20,000 nucleotides of DNA from Halocaridina rubra (lineage: Eukaryota > Arthropoda > Malacostraca > Decapoda > Atyidae), in NCBI GenBank assembly GCA_037179515.1, contig JAXCGZ010009977.1:27501-47500 (forward strand), given 5' to 3'. The notes below the pieces were generated by a model. The model made no database searches. It was not told the origin of the DNA and saw only the letters and a program-made list of their open reading frames with translations. The position numbers and the translations under genes are program-made. Shown one piece after another: positions 7,771-16,538 of the stretch. The stretch's first letter is position 1; each line of letters begins with the position of its first letter.

Positions 7771-7881
7771 TAATTTTTAAGTACACTTCATTTAACAACA
7801 ATTTTGTTTTTCTTAAAAAATAAAAAATAAAAAAAAACTATCAAAGAACCCTAACAAAAAGCCTGTTATTTGTCGTTTTAT

Positions 7882-8003
7882 GAGTTAGTATTAATCCCCC
7901 ATTATGGGGTTGGACACAAAAAGATTCAATCTGGGGAATAAGGGTTGGATACCCTTTCTAACGCCCCGAGGGTGGGATCTAACCACTGCGCTACGGCTAT
8001 CCC
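7882..8003 (-). mobile_element. SINE-A copy, minus strand
   Basis: Minus-strand reading: gccgtagcgcagtggttaga at the head, then a direct jump to tcccaccctcggggcgttag, the aagggtatccaacccttatt block and a ccccataatggggg tail hairpin. The segment between A and B boxes is deleted. Confidence 0.72.
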
Positions 8004-8009
8004 CAGCTC

Positions 8010-8326
8010 TCATAAAAATCATCATATAATTTGCTCCATCCCCTGTAATGTGTCACTTGCTTCTATCATATCCCAATTGTCTAAACAATGCTAAGAATAG
8101 CCATGGTCAGAGAAAATTAGTGAAGAGACATTGGAACAACATTCCAAGATACTTTCGCCTTGTCTTATGGCGTTTGTATGACTCTCCTCTGATAAGACAA
8201 TGTCAAAACAAAGATAAGAACATTGCTGGATATACGATTGCATTCCAAATTTGAACATATCGTGATGTGTTTGTATTATCTAATTACTTTTGAGTAACTC
8301 TTCACTTTAACAAAATCAAATATCGA
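8010..8326. other. Unique sequence, no gene found
   Basis: A 68-residue open frame at 8048-8254 starts with ATG but has no recognised domain, and no splice or promoter context supports it. Confidence 0.45.
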
Positions 8327-8638
8327 TACCAAATTAGGAAATTAGGAACCAGATGTTAGGAAATTAGGAATCAGATGTAAGGAAATTAGGAATCAGATAT
8401 TAGGAAATTAGGAATCAGATATTAGGAAATTAGGAATCAGATGTAAGGAAATTAGGAATCAGATGTTAGGAAATTAGGAATCAGATGTTAGGAAATTAGA
8501 AATCAGATGTTAGGAAATTAGAAATCAGATGTTGGGAAATTAGGAATCAGATGTTAGGAAATTAGAAATCAGATGTTAGGAAATTAGGAAGCAGATGTTA
8601 GGAAATTAAATCAGATGTTAGGAATTTAGGAATCAGTT
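8327..8638 (+). repeat. 22-bp minisatellite, about 14 units
   Basis: Unit gaaattaggaatcagatgtt plus ag, with variants at a few positions (gatatt, gatgta, agaaatc). Units are directly adjacent with no spacer. The first and last units are more diverged, as expected of a tandem array growing from its centre. Confidence 0.95.
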
Positions 8639-8724
8639 GATAAGAAAGTGCCCAATAGAATATCAACATTAAAAAGGACATTTGCATACATACGTGTATG
8701 CTCTTATTAGTACCCAATCTATTG

Positions 8725-8788
8725 GAGGTGGACGTAGACATGTTTAGAGCTGGTGCAACAAGGCCGGATGCCCTTCCAAACACCCCGG
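8725..8788 (-). mobile_element. SINE-A fragment, left half of a head-to-head pair
   Basis: Minus-strand reading ccggggtgtttggaagggca, then tccggccttgttgcaccagc and a tgtctacgtccacct tail. It begins at the same internal block that recurs on the plus strand 38 bp later. Confidence 0.62.
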
Positions 8789-8915
8789 GAAGTGACGGAC
8801 CAGTGACTGAGCCCATCGTGGGGCATTAGGAAGGGCATCCAACCTCAATTCCTTAGCTCCAACCTATCTCTGTCCACCCCCATAAAGGGATCAATAGTAA
8901 CACATAAAAAAAAAA
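8789..8915 (+). mobile_element. SINE-A fragment, right half of a head-to-head pair
   Basis: agtgacggaccagtgactga, gcccatcgtggggcattagg, aagggcatccaacctcaatt, ccaacctatctctgtccacc, and a tail tcaatagtaacacataaaaa with an A run. It lacks the A box. Its meeting with the inverted copy suggests insertion of one into the other or an inverted duplication. Confidence 0.7.
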
Positions 8916-8979
8916 TTGAATTTTTGGGCATAAAAGCAGATTTGTTTTTAATTAATTTGCACCTCCAGTACGCACTGAC

Positions 8980-8993
8980 TGTTGGCGCCAACA
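8980..8993. repeat. Perfect 14-bp palindrome
   Basis: TGTTGGCGCCAACA. The TGGCGCC part resembles a tRNA-Lys primer-binding site of LTR retroelements, but no LTR or polypurine tract is visible, so no such element is called. Confidence 0.5.
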
Positions 8994-9109
8994 ATCAGAA
9001 CTTCCCCTATATATTACTATTTATTTTTGGTTAAGTTAGTTTAAGTTAGGATACATTAAAGCTAAGAGTGTTATGAATCCAATTTCGTCTAAATATAGAA
9101 TAAACTTGG

Positions 9110-9430
9110 TGCCCAAATAAAGTTTATTAAAGTTCCCAATTTCAAGATATTTGCTCTAAGAGGTTTATTCCGGTGTCAAAATGACTTTTCGCCCAAAGAA
9201 CAACCAATACACCAAATGATGATCATTACGGCCCCCAAATGTAAAATATTTTTCGCCCACATGAGGAACCAATACGCCCAAAAATGTTTATCAAGGCACC
9301 CAAATGAAAGATATTCATCTCCCAAAAGACGTGCCACATACAACCAATGAAATTTATTACGGCGTCCAGTAAGAGGATATTTTTCGCCCAAATGACGTGC
9401 CACGCACCTAAATGAAATGCAGACCATTCA
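9110..9430 (-). repeat. Degenerate 65-bp tandem repeat, about 4-5 units
   Basis: The marker ttttcgccc and its variants occur at steps of 64, 65 and 66 bp (cytosine triplets near 9192, 9256, 9321 and 9387), with aaatga and attac blocks between. A shortened unit precedes at 9110-9180. Two overlapping minus-strand open frames (83 and 80 residues) lie in different frames over the same units, which argues that the array is not translated. Confidence 0.75.
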
Positions 9431-9607
9431 TGGCGTTCTCTCCTGATATCATGAAATACGTCAAGCAATTAAACAATGAAAACTCGTGACATGTACAAAA
9501 ACAACAACAACAGTGCCAAACTGGGAAGTGGCATTCCACGGCAGAGACGCATACCTCACCTCATCCTGCTCCTGATTAATGACTATTCCATGTTGAAGAG
9601 TTTAGTT

Positions 9608-9960
9608 GTTGTCATTATTATTATTATTGATATTATTATTATTATTATTATTATTATTAGTATTACAATTATTATCATTATTATTATTATTATTTTATTA
9701 TTACTACTACTACTACTATCTATATAATTGTTATTATTAAAATAATTATTATTATTTCACTATTACTACTACTACTGCAACTCTTACTACTACTACTATT
9801 TTTATAATTAAAATAATAATTATTATTATTTCACTATTACTACTACTACTACAACTATTACTATTACTATCATTACTATTATTACTATTTCTGTTATAAC
9901 AATAATTATTATAACTAATATAATTATCATCATTATCATCCTCATTACCATAATTATGAT
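9608..9960 (+). repeat. Long (ATT)n/(ACT)n composite triplet tract
   Basis: Alternating blocks of att and act triplets, with the block aaaataattattattatttc occurring twice (about 9739 and 9809), evidence of local duplication. The poly-Ile/Leu open frame is a shadow. Confidence 0.92.
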
Positions 9961-10033
9961 AACCTTTCTCTTCAAGCTTACTTCTACTTTATCATGTATT
10001 TACATAAATTCATTACATTTAAGTCTAAAAACA

Positions 10034-10088
10034 TCTAAGCTTGCAGTTTATACAAATACCTAAGCTTGCAGTTTATTCAAGCTTTATT
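10034..10088 (+). repeat. Short tandem duplication
   Basis: ctaagcttgcagtttat occurs twice about 28 bp apart, with aca/aaatac or tcaagc following. Confidence 0.7.
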
Positions 10089-10150
10089 TATTTCAACTAG
10101 TTACGTTTACTACTGCAATTTCCTCCTTCGTTTATAGTGGCCGGTAATGA

Positions 10151-10228
10151 TGTCACAGGAAAAAATCTTAGGTAAAAAGTGACAGGTTAGGTTAGGTTAC
10201 TTTTTTCCTAACTTTTTTACCTGGATTC
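10151..10228 (+). mobile_element. TTAGG-cored palindromic element, copy F
   Basis: tgtcacaggaaaaaatctta, ggtaaaaagtgacagg, three TTAGG units, then acttttttcctaac and ttttttacctggattca. Same order and end motif as copies C and D. Confidence 0.75.
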
Positions 10229-10544
10229 ATCTTGTGTATAACTTTGTTCAAGTATTCAAAAATTCTAATTATTAATACTACGTTTATTTATATAACGGTG
10301 TAAACTTTGACGCTAAATTATATTATAAATATTATCAAATATTTATATTTACTTTTTACGTCATTAAAGTCCGTCTTTTAATTACGCTTCAAACCCGTCA
10401 ACATCATGTACGATACAGTACAGGTTTAGATTTCCGAGAACGACATTTAATTAAAATCCTGTTTTTAGCTACTGAAATTTTATTCTAAAGAGCCACGTGG
10501 ATTATGCGCGCCTTTTTGAAGGATGATTCCCAGAAACCCACACG
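10229..10544. other. AT-rich region, no gene found
   Basis: No repeat or coding evidence. A C-rich segment at 10485-10540 leads into a poly-A run. Confidence 0.45.
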
Positions 10545-10571
10545 AAAAAAAAAAAAAAAAAAAAAAAAAAA
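10545..10571 (+). repeat. Poly-A run of about 27
   Basis: Uninterrupted A run directly preceding a SINE-B tail. It could be the 3' tail of an unrecognised upstream retroelement. Confidence 0.85.
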
Positions 10572-10596
10572 CGATTACATCTGCCAAAACAAGTCC

Positions 10597-10662
10597 TTCG
10601 CAAGAAGGCAACCGTCCTAGCCATTGGTAGAAAAGGGAGTCCGTGACGTAAAACCGGAACAA
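10597..10662 (+). mobile_element. SINE-B tail fragment
   Basis: accgtcctagccattggtag then aaaagggagtccgtgacgta, aaaccggaac matches the last 60 bp of the copy at 7566-7770. The tRNA-like head is absent. Confidence 0.72.
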
Positions 10663-10697
10663 TTTGCTATTCAATTTATGTATTCCTTGTGTTAGGT

Positions 10698-10852
10698 GTC
10701 ATTACTAGTCCCTATTATGGGGGTGGGCACAGACATAGCGTGGCTGGGGAATTCAAGTTTCATGCCTTTCCTATCGCTCCATGGTGGGCTCGAATGCGAA
10801 TTCGTCAACTCCCGAGTCGAGTATTTTAACCACTCAGCTACCGCGGCTCCCT
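10698..10852 (-). mobile_element. SINE-A, near full-length copy
   Basis: Minus-strand reading: gagccgcggtagctgagtgg (A box TAGCTGAGTGG), ttaaaatactcgactcggga, a B box in gcattcgagcccacc, gcgataggaaaggcatg, aattccccagccacgc, tgtctgtgcccacccccata with a cccataataggg hairpin. This is the best guide to the family: tRNA head, conserved middle, hairpin and attaatagacata-type end. Confidence 0.82.
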
Positions 10853-10936
10853 GCAACTAATTTTTTTTTTCTATTGAAATGTTAATAAGCTCTAGTTATA
10901 AAAATTTGAAACTTATTTATTTATTTGATTAGTTAA

Positions 10937-11040
10937 TTCACTCCATTTCAGCTCCTTGGGAATAAAGGGTCTCAACAACCAACAACCGCAGTTAATGGAC
11001 CATCCACAGGATAAATGGGCAAAGCTCTTCTGCCGTGGGA
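10937..11040 (+). mobile_element. SINE-C body fragment
   Basis: cactccatttcagctccttg, ggaataaagggtctcaacaa, catccacaggataaatgggc and aaagctcttctgccgtggga align with 5431-5532 at moderate identity. The promoter head is missing. Confidence 0.6.
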
Positions 11041-11190
11041 CCCGACAGTCGTAGCTGAATAACTCTCACCGCTCCATCTCTTGGTAAAATCTCTACACTC
11101 GCATGTCCCAGGTTACAGCACTGAACAGGTGAGGGGGAACAAATTATAAGGTTTCTGAATGCCTATTCAGAGACCAGTTAAAGTGGCTCT

Positions 11191-11292
11191 TTACATATGT
11201 AAACAATTGCAGCTGTGCAGTAGATATATATGTAAACAATTACAGGTGTGCAGTAGATATATATGTAAACAATTACAGGTGTGCAGTAGATA
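11191..11292 (+). repeat. 33-bp tandem repeat, 3 units
   Basis: taaacaattacaggtgtgca recurs at exact 33-bp steps (taaac at 11200, 11233, 11266). The first unit differs slightly (ttgcagctg), the second and third are essentially identical, so the last duplication is recent. Confidence 0.93.
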
Positions 11293-11427
11293 CAAGGTTA
11301 AATCTTAATTTGATATTCGTATTTACATCATAAATGTGAATAACTGAGTATGAAATGCAATTTTAATTCAATATTAACATTAGCATCACAAAAAAAGAAG
11401 AATTTTGAGTTGTTTGCGCCTCATGCG

Positions 11428-11480
11428 TCACTCTCTATCCCCATTATGGGGGGATAGACACGCTAGAGTTGGGGTGATGC
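11428..11480 (-). mobile_element. SINE-A tail fragment
   Basis: ccccattatggggggataga then cacgctagagttggggtgat is the reverse of the family's 3' end (cagctcc..tgtcc..ccataatgggg). Confidence 0.6.
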
Positions 11481-11810
11481 ATAGAGCACGCCCAAGAGTG
11501 TTCCATGTGCAAGCTAGAAGTCTCACGTGGCTTTCTGTCCTCTGTGACCACGCTCAAATGGCGGGGAAACCTGGCATTGTTTAGTTACCCCACACCAAAG
11601 ATTATGGTGTGTTCCCTCTTCTATTGAAATCCTATTGGTAGAGGCATGACCAAGTGCCTGACCCGAGGTTATAAAAAGGGTCATTCCACGAGCGGGAAAG
11701 TTAGAGTATTCTTGGCGCCCATAAAGATAGCATTTACGTTAAGGGGACAGGGGGTGGGGCACTGAGGCCTAGAGCAACTCTGTAGCTTCTAAATAAATTA
11801 CGTGTTAAGT
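11481..11810. other. Moderately GC-rich region, no gene found
   Basis: Includes an acacca/tggtgt hairpin (about 11592-11612) and a TATAAAAAG at 11670-11678. No open frame follows that would make this a credible promoter. Confidence 0.4.
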
Positions 11811-11942
11811 ATCTTCGCATATCTATAATCATCTTGCATGAGAGAGCCCTGGCCAGTGGATAAAGACTACAATTATATCTTCGCATATCTATTATCATCT
11901 TGCATGAGAGAGCCCTGGCCAGTGGATAACGACTACAATTAT
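11811..11942 (+). repeat. 66-bp tandem duplication
   Basis: The block from atcttcgcatatctataatc to gactacaattat occurs twice with 66-bp spacing and only two visible substitutions (ataatc/attatc, taaag/taacg). Confidence 0.93.
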
Positions 11943-11944
11943 AC

Positions 11945-12085
11945 CAGTGCTAATACCACACTGGTAGGAAGAGAATATCAATACGACACTGGTAGGCAAC
12001 GATAGGATCAACATCCACACTACACTGGTGGCCGCGGATACGATACCTCATCCGGCACTGGTGGAAGAGAATACGATACCCCACA
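11945..12085 (+). repeat. Degenerate array of CACTGGTRG motifs
   Basis: cactggtagg, cactggtagg, cactggtggc and cactggtgga appear about 33-40 bp apart, the first and last followed by aagagaata. Likely an eroded minisatellite continuing from the 66-bp duplication. Confidence 0.6.
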
Positions 12086-12089
12086 CTAC

Positions 12090-12180
12090 AGGGGAATTAA
12101 AGTTGGACGCCTTTCCTAACGCCTCGTGGTGGGTTTGATCCCGGGTTGAGTGCTTTAACCACTGCACTACCGCAGTCCCC
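12090..12180 (-). mobile_element. SINE-A copy, head half
   Basis: Minus-strand reading: gactgcggtagtgcagtggt (A-box like), taaagcactcaacccgggat with B-box-like gggatcaaaccca, then aggcgttaggaaaggcgtcc and aattcccc. The 3' tail is missing at the junction with the CACTGGT array. Confidence 0.75.
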
Positions 12181-12258
12181 TAATGACAAAAGGAAGTACT
12201 GTACGTAATGAAAAGAAATTACACAATATAATGACTATGATTTAAGGTGTTAATTTAA

Positions 12259-12301
12259 ATAGCCCTTGGGAGAAGGGAGTCCGTGACGTAAAACAAGAAC
12301 A
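12259..12301 (+). mobile_element. SINE-B tail fragment
   Basis: agcccttgggagaagggagt then ccgtgacgtaaaacaagaac matches the shared 3' end of family B. Confidence 0.68.
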
Positions 12302-12308
12302 GGCCGAA

Positions 12309-12460
12309 GTAGTACAGCGATTCGAGTATTCAACTTGGTAAGTGACAATTCCCGCGTCCGAACCATCGCGGGGCCTTAGGAAGGGAATACAACCTTAGTT
12401 CCCCAGCTCCACCATGTATGTCTCTTCCATTCGCATGGGGATTAACAGACATTAAAAGGA
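12309..12460 (+). mobile_element. SINE-A copy
   Basis: gtagtacagcgattcgagta, ttcaacttggtaagtgacaa, cgcgtccgaaccatcgcgg, ggccttaggaagggaataca, gttccccagctccaccatgt, cgcatggggattaacagaca. Promoter boxes are eroded but the order of blocks is complete. Confidence 0.74.
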
Positions 12461-12570
12461 CATAAATTACTATTTCAAGCTTTTATTTCAACAAAAAGTA
12501 AATGACAAAGAAGTTTAGACTAAAATGACCTATTGTTAGTACTGTTTAATAACATAGGAACAAAACACAT

Positions 12571-12713
<143 letters not shown>

Positions 12714-12904
12714 CGAGTTTCGTTAGTCAACAATTACTATTGGCACAGCATCAATGGGAATGCCACATTTATTTATCTTTGAATAATGTTTTTAATTAAC
12801 CGGAAATACGGAGTGACTCATACTCCATGACTGATCTTCATTTGGGCATATTCAGTGCCTGATATAAGCATAGTTGTAGTAACACACAGAGGAGGAAGAA
12901 AAAG

Positions 12905-13680
12905 AAAGGAGGAGGAGGAGGAGGAGGAGGAGAAGCTTCCCATGAAACGTATACATACAAATGAAATGGATAATATTGAGGAGGAGGAGGAGGAGAAGCT
13001 TCCTATGAAACGTATACATACTAATGAAATGGATAATATTGAGGAGGAGGAGAAGCTTCCTATGAAACGTATACATACTAATGAAATGGATAATATTGAG
13101 GAGGAGGAGGAGGAGAAGCTTCCCATGAAACGTATACATACAAATTAAATGGATAATATTGAGGAGGAGGAGGAGGAGAGGCTTCCTATGAAACGTATAC
13201 ATACAAATGAACTGGATAATATTGAGGAGGAGGAGGAGGAGGAGAAGCTTCCAATGAAACGTATACATACAAATGAAATGGATAATATTGAGGAGGAGGA
13301 GGAGGAGAGGCTTCCCATGAAACGTATACATACAAATGAAATATTGAGGAGGAGGAGAAGCTTCCCATGAAACATACATACAAATGAAATGAATAATATT
13401 GAGGAGGAGAAGCTTCCCATGAAACGTATACATACAAATGAAATGGATAACATTGAGGAAGAGGAGAAGAAGCTTTCCATGAAACGTATACATACAAATG
13501 AAATGGATAATATTGAGGAGGAGAAGCTTTCCATGAAACGTATACATACAAATGAAATGGATAATATTGAGGAGGAGAAGCTTCCCATGAAACGTATACA
13601 TACAAATGAAATGGATAATACTGAGGAGGAGAAGCTTCCCATGAAACGTATACATACAAATGAAATGGATAATATTGAAT
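12905..13680 (+). repeat. 13-unit minisatellite: 45-bp core plus variable (GAG)n
   Basis: Each unit is a 45-bp core (AAGCTTCCCATGAAACGTAT, acatacaaatgaaatggata, atatt) followed by 2-8 GAG triplets. By counting AAGCTT/AGGCTT cores I find 13. In one plus-strand frame the unit reads KLPMKRIHTNEMDNIE plus a Glu run. That frame has TAA at 13146-13148 and a disrupted unit near 13340-13375. On the minus strand a 267-residue frame (12852-13655) is open throughout. As every length change is a multiple of three, open frames arise without selection, so I annotate a VNTR, not a gene. A decayed unit lies outside at about 13744-13772. Confidence 0.93.
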
Positions 13681-14130
13681 AAACCTTTTCATAAACCTCC
13701 CTTCATACAAAGTAAATATACTAGTTGAGGGGAAAATATACATAAACTTTGCCTTGAAACGTGTATGTACCAATCATGTCATCTAATATCGCAAACATTT
13801 CAGAATGCAATCGATGCATTTGAAATAAATTCGCTCAGTAATTTTATAATCAACAAAGTGATAATTTCAAATAGGGGTAAAATAAAAAAGAATAAAAAAT
13901 AAAATATAAGAAAATAAAACATCATTAAATAAAGTAAAATATAAGATAAAATATAAGATAAAATACTTCTCCAGTTAAATATAGATGCCTTGCATCTAGT
14001 GCCTTTGAAAAAAGACTGGTGAAGTATTTTATTTTCCGCGTATTTTTGACCATGATGAACCCTGAACTCTTGAGGAGACTGTGTCATCACTGACTCCACA
14101 CATCTAATGACATATTCTTATTGAACAAGC
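13681..14130. other. AT-rich region, no gene found
   Basis: Includes aaaatataagat repeats at about 13930-13965. A 99-residue minus-strand frame (13800-14099) is rich in Ile, Leu and Phe because of this composition. Confidence 0.45.
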
Positions 14131-14216
14131 TGAGTTAAGAAGAAGAAAAAGATGAAGAAGAAGGAGAAGAAAAAGAAGAAGAAGAAGAAGAAGAAAAAGA
14201 AGAAGAAGAAGAAAGC
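14131..14216 (+). repeat. (GAA)n purine tract
   Basis: gaa and aaa triplets with a few substitutions. It could be the grown-out tail of a LINE, since GAA tails occur in this sequence class, but no LINE body precedes it. Confidence 0.9.
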
Positions 14217-14395
14217 GACTACCCTAGGCGATCAGTGTTTGATAAATCATGGTGGTCTGCATTGCTTCAGTTTCGTCAGGGCGACTACGGGATGAAACGG
14301 GGAGAGTCGTAGCGTCGTGCGTTTGGAAGACAGCTCCTGTTAGCATATTCAGTGAGTATACACTACTGGATGTATGGAGTCAATGGTTAAACAGC

Positions 14396-14460
14396 TTCTT
14401 CTTTTTCGTCTACATCTTTTCCCACTTTTATGTGGGGTCGATGTTTCTGGCCAGTGTTAA
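14396..14460 (-). mobile_element. 65-bp 5'-truncated retroelement tail with 18-bp target duplication
   Basis: AGTCAATGGTTAAACAGC occurs exactly at 14378-14395 and 14461-14478. Between them, read on the minus strand, lies taacactggccagaaacatc, gaccccacataaaagtggga, aaagatgtagac and a gaaaaagaagaa tail. The cgacccc-hairpin-aaaga-(GAA) order is the usual 3' end of an RTE-like LINE and parallels 3423-3475. A tail plus a long perfect duplication marks target-primed reverse transcription with severe 5' truncation. Confidence 0.8.
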
Positions 14461-14603
14461 AGTCAATGGTTAAACAGCATCTTCTCTATATTGCGAAGTA
14501 ATGCAAATCCTGCAGAAAATCCTAATAAAAGAAGTAAATAAGTAAGAAAGAAAACTATTTTATAAATAAATAAAGTAAAATGTCTTTGTGATTGTGATAT
14601 TGG

Positions 14604-14715
14604 TTCGCGGTAGTACATTAGTACAGTGTGCGACTCAGGAAGTGAATTACATGGATTTGATCCCACCGCGGGGAGTTAGGAAGGGCAGTCAACCATAATT
14701 CTCCAGATTCAATAA
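14604..14715 (+). mobile_element. SINE-A copy, plus strand, of a tail-to-tail pair
   Basis: cgcggtagtacattagtaca, gtgcgactcaggaagtgaat, tggatttgatcccaccgcgg, ggagttaggaagggcagtca. B-box-like gatttgatccca is retained. The sequence ends early in aataaaaaaa. Confidence 0.74.
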
Positions 14716-14740
14716 AAAAAAGAATGAAATGGAGGATGTC

Positions 14741-14811
14741 GACGTAGGATTAAACCCATATTAGTTGCTTTCCGACTCGAAGACTCTACCACTGAGCTAC
14801 CGCGGCCCCTC
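14741..14811 (-). mobile_element. SINE-A head, minus strand, of a tail-to-tail pair
   Basis: Minus-strand reading: ggggccgcggtagctcagtg, gtagagtcttcgagtcggaa, with an exact TAGCTCAGTGG A box and a B-box-like ggtttaatccta. It stops soon after the tRNA-like part. Confidence 0.75.
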
Positions 14812-14954
14812 CACGCTCTGTTACTAGTATAATGTGAAAGTGTCGGTGAGAATTATCCAAACAAACTTCAACAATGGGTTTGACGAAGACGGATGATCTA
14901 ATCTCTGATGACAACTGCAGGAGTGGAAGACGCGCAACTAATGTATCCGTCTTA

Positions 14955-15156
14955 AGGGGGGTTTACACGGTCAAACGGTTCGTCGAACGCGGTTCGACAG
15001 ACAAGTGTTTGAAGTGATGTTCGAGCGTGTGAAACGGGGTATTTGGTTGTCGAACGTGTTCGACAACCAAATACCCCGTTCACACGTTCGAACATCACTT
15101 TAAACACGTCTGTCGAACCGCGTTCGACGAACCGTTTGACCGTGTAAACACCCCCT
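14955..15156. mobile_element. Long palindromic MITE-like element, copy 2
   Basis: Same arms as 5615-5815 with a GT centre at about 15055-15056. Ends AGGGGGGTTTACACGG and CCGTGTAAACACCCCCT. TTAA flanks both sides (14952-14955 and 15156-15159), overlapping the element ends. The single indels and substitutions differ from those in copy 1, so the two are independent insertions rather than a local duplication. Confidence 0.86.
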
Positions 15157-15227
15157 TAACTGTCACGTGACTCAGTAGGTCACATGTCGCATATTTTACA
15201 ACTTCTCTTGAGCAAGAGGCTGAAAAC

Positions 15228-15370
15228 TGCGGTAGCTCAGTGGATTAAAGCACGCCATTTGGGAATTGACAAACCAGCGGCTGATCCTATCGCATGGGAT
15301 TAAGCTTTAATTCCCTAGCTCCTACCTGTCTGCGTTTGTCCCCATAGTGGGGATTAAGAGACAAAATGGC
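15228..15370 (+). mobile_element. SINE-A copy
   Basis: ctgcggtagctcagtggatt with an exact TAGCTCAGTGG A box at 15233-15243, aaagcacgccatttgggaat, a decayed B box (gcggctgatcctat), aattccctagctcctacctg, ccccatagtggggattaaga. It lacks the aggaagggcatcc block. Confidence 0.78.
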
Positions 15371-15749
15371 AAACCAAACTCTACATAGGGACAATTTTGC
15401 CTGTCGTTATATTAGTCATAGTTCATTATTATTATTCAAGGATAGAAACTGTGAGTACACCATCGGATACGGATACGGATAAATGGGGATAAGATAGGGG
15501 TGGGGATATTAGTGACGGCTTCGAATGAACACTCTTAGCCCTAATCAGGGTATCATCACAAGAGAGGGGGAGTAGGATGGGAAGGCTTTTTAGGGGAAAG
15601 CACGAAAATTAAATAAGGTAAAAAGAGAGGGGCAGACCCTCTTGCTAAGCGTACACCATCCATTCTGAGCCTTTCACCTATCTCTTGTGGATATAAAGTG
15701 AGTATCTGGGGATCCTGATAACTACACCCCCTCCCCCGTATTTGTTCAA
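15371..15749. other. Unclassified region
   Basis: Holds a short ggatac repeat (about 15465-15480) and a G-rich plus strand (15485-15615). No coding or family match. Confidence 0.4.
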
Positions 15750-15902
15750 GACGTGTGGCGCAGTGGTTAGAGCACTAGACTCGGAAAGTGACGATCCCGT
15801 GTTCAAATCCACCGCGGAGCGTTAGGATTGGCACCCAACCTTAACTCCTAAGCCTCAACCTGTTCAACCCTATAACGGGGACTAATATTAAGACATAAAA
15901 CA
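15750..15902 (+). mobile_element. SINE-A copy with good promoter boxes
   Basis: A box TGGCGCAGTGG (15756-15766) and B box GTTCAAATCC (15801-15810) at tRNA-like spacing, then accgcggagcgttaggattg, gcacccaaccttaactccta, a cctataacgggg hairpin and attaagacataaaa. This is among the best candidates in the window for residual polymerase III activity. Confidence 0.8.
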
Positions 15903-15983
15903 TTAGATATAACTCCAATTATCTTTTAAATTGACATTTTTTTTTTGCCGTTTCACATGTCACTATAAATTCCCATACGACTA

Positions 15984-16070
15984 GCTATGGACAGATAAGT
16001 TGGAGCCGAGGCATTAAGGTTGGATGCCTTTCCTGACGCCCCGCGGTAGGCTCGAACAAGGGTTTGTCAC
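15984..16070 (-). mobile_element. SINE-A fragment, minus strand
   Basis: ttggagccgaggcattaagg, ttggatgcctttcctgacgc, cccgcggtaggctcgaaca. It contains a clear B-box complement (ggctcgaac) and middle block, but the tail and A box are missing. Confidence 0.7.
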
Positions 16071-16320
16071 ACTATACAATACATTAAAATAATAAAATTA
16101 AATCGTCGACATGACCCATTCCAAGAGAGAGAGCTCTACATGCACAAAGTCTTCCATTCGATGGCACCTTGTGGCACTCTTCTCTTCTGTCACGAAATGC
16201 CGACTCACACCCACGCATACCACCACATATGCGTCAATACCCACGCAGGCAAGCATCAATGAGAGCGCATACAAACGCGCGTGCGTAGAGCTGAGATATC
16301 TTTAGATCATTAACAATGCA

Positions 16321-16323
<3 letters not shown>

Positions 16324-16375
<52 letters not shown>

Positions 16376-16408
16376 TTTATAGTTTTATCAATGCAAGCAC
16401 GTACATGG

Positions 16409-16504
<96 letters not shown>

Positions 16505-16538
16505 CGTTAGATTTTTAGCGATGCAAGCACGTACATGG

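Noticed and set aside
8327..8638. CRISPR-like regular repeats
   Set aside because: 22-bp units are adjacent with no spacers. This is an ordinary minisatellite in eukaryotic DNA.
8984..8993. TGGCGCC as a primer-binding site of an LTR retrotransposon
   Set aside because: No LTR pair, polypurine tract or gag-pol sequence nearby.
9176..9468. Two minus-strand frames of 83 and 80 residues with repeated Leu-Gly-Glu/Trp-Ala-Lys words
   Set aside because: The words come from a 65-bp tandem repeat read in shifting frames.
11670..11678. TATAAAAAG as a promoter
   Set aside because: No downstream coding region or clear initiator at the expected distance. AT-rich words are common here.
13800..14099. 99-residue minus-strand open frame, hydrophobic
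   Set aside because: Arises from an AT-rich tract with aaaatataagat repeats. No domain and no gene structure.
14249..14473. 74-residue plus-strand frame
   Set aside because: It runs across the retroelement insertion and one of its target repeats, so it cannot be an old conserved gene.
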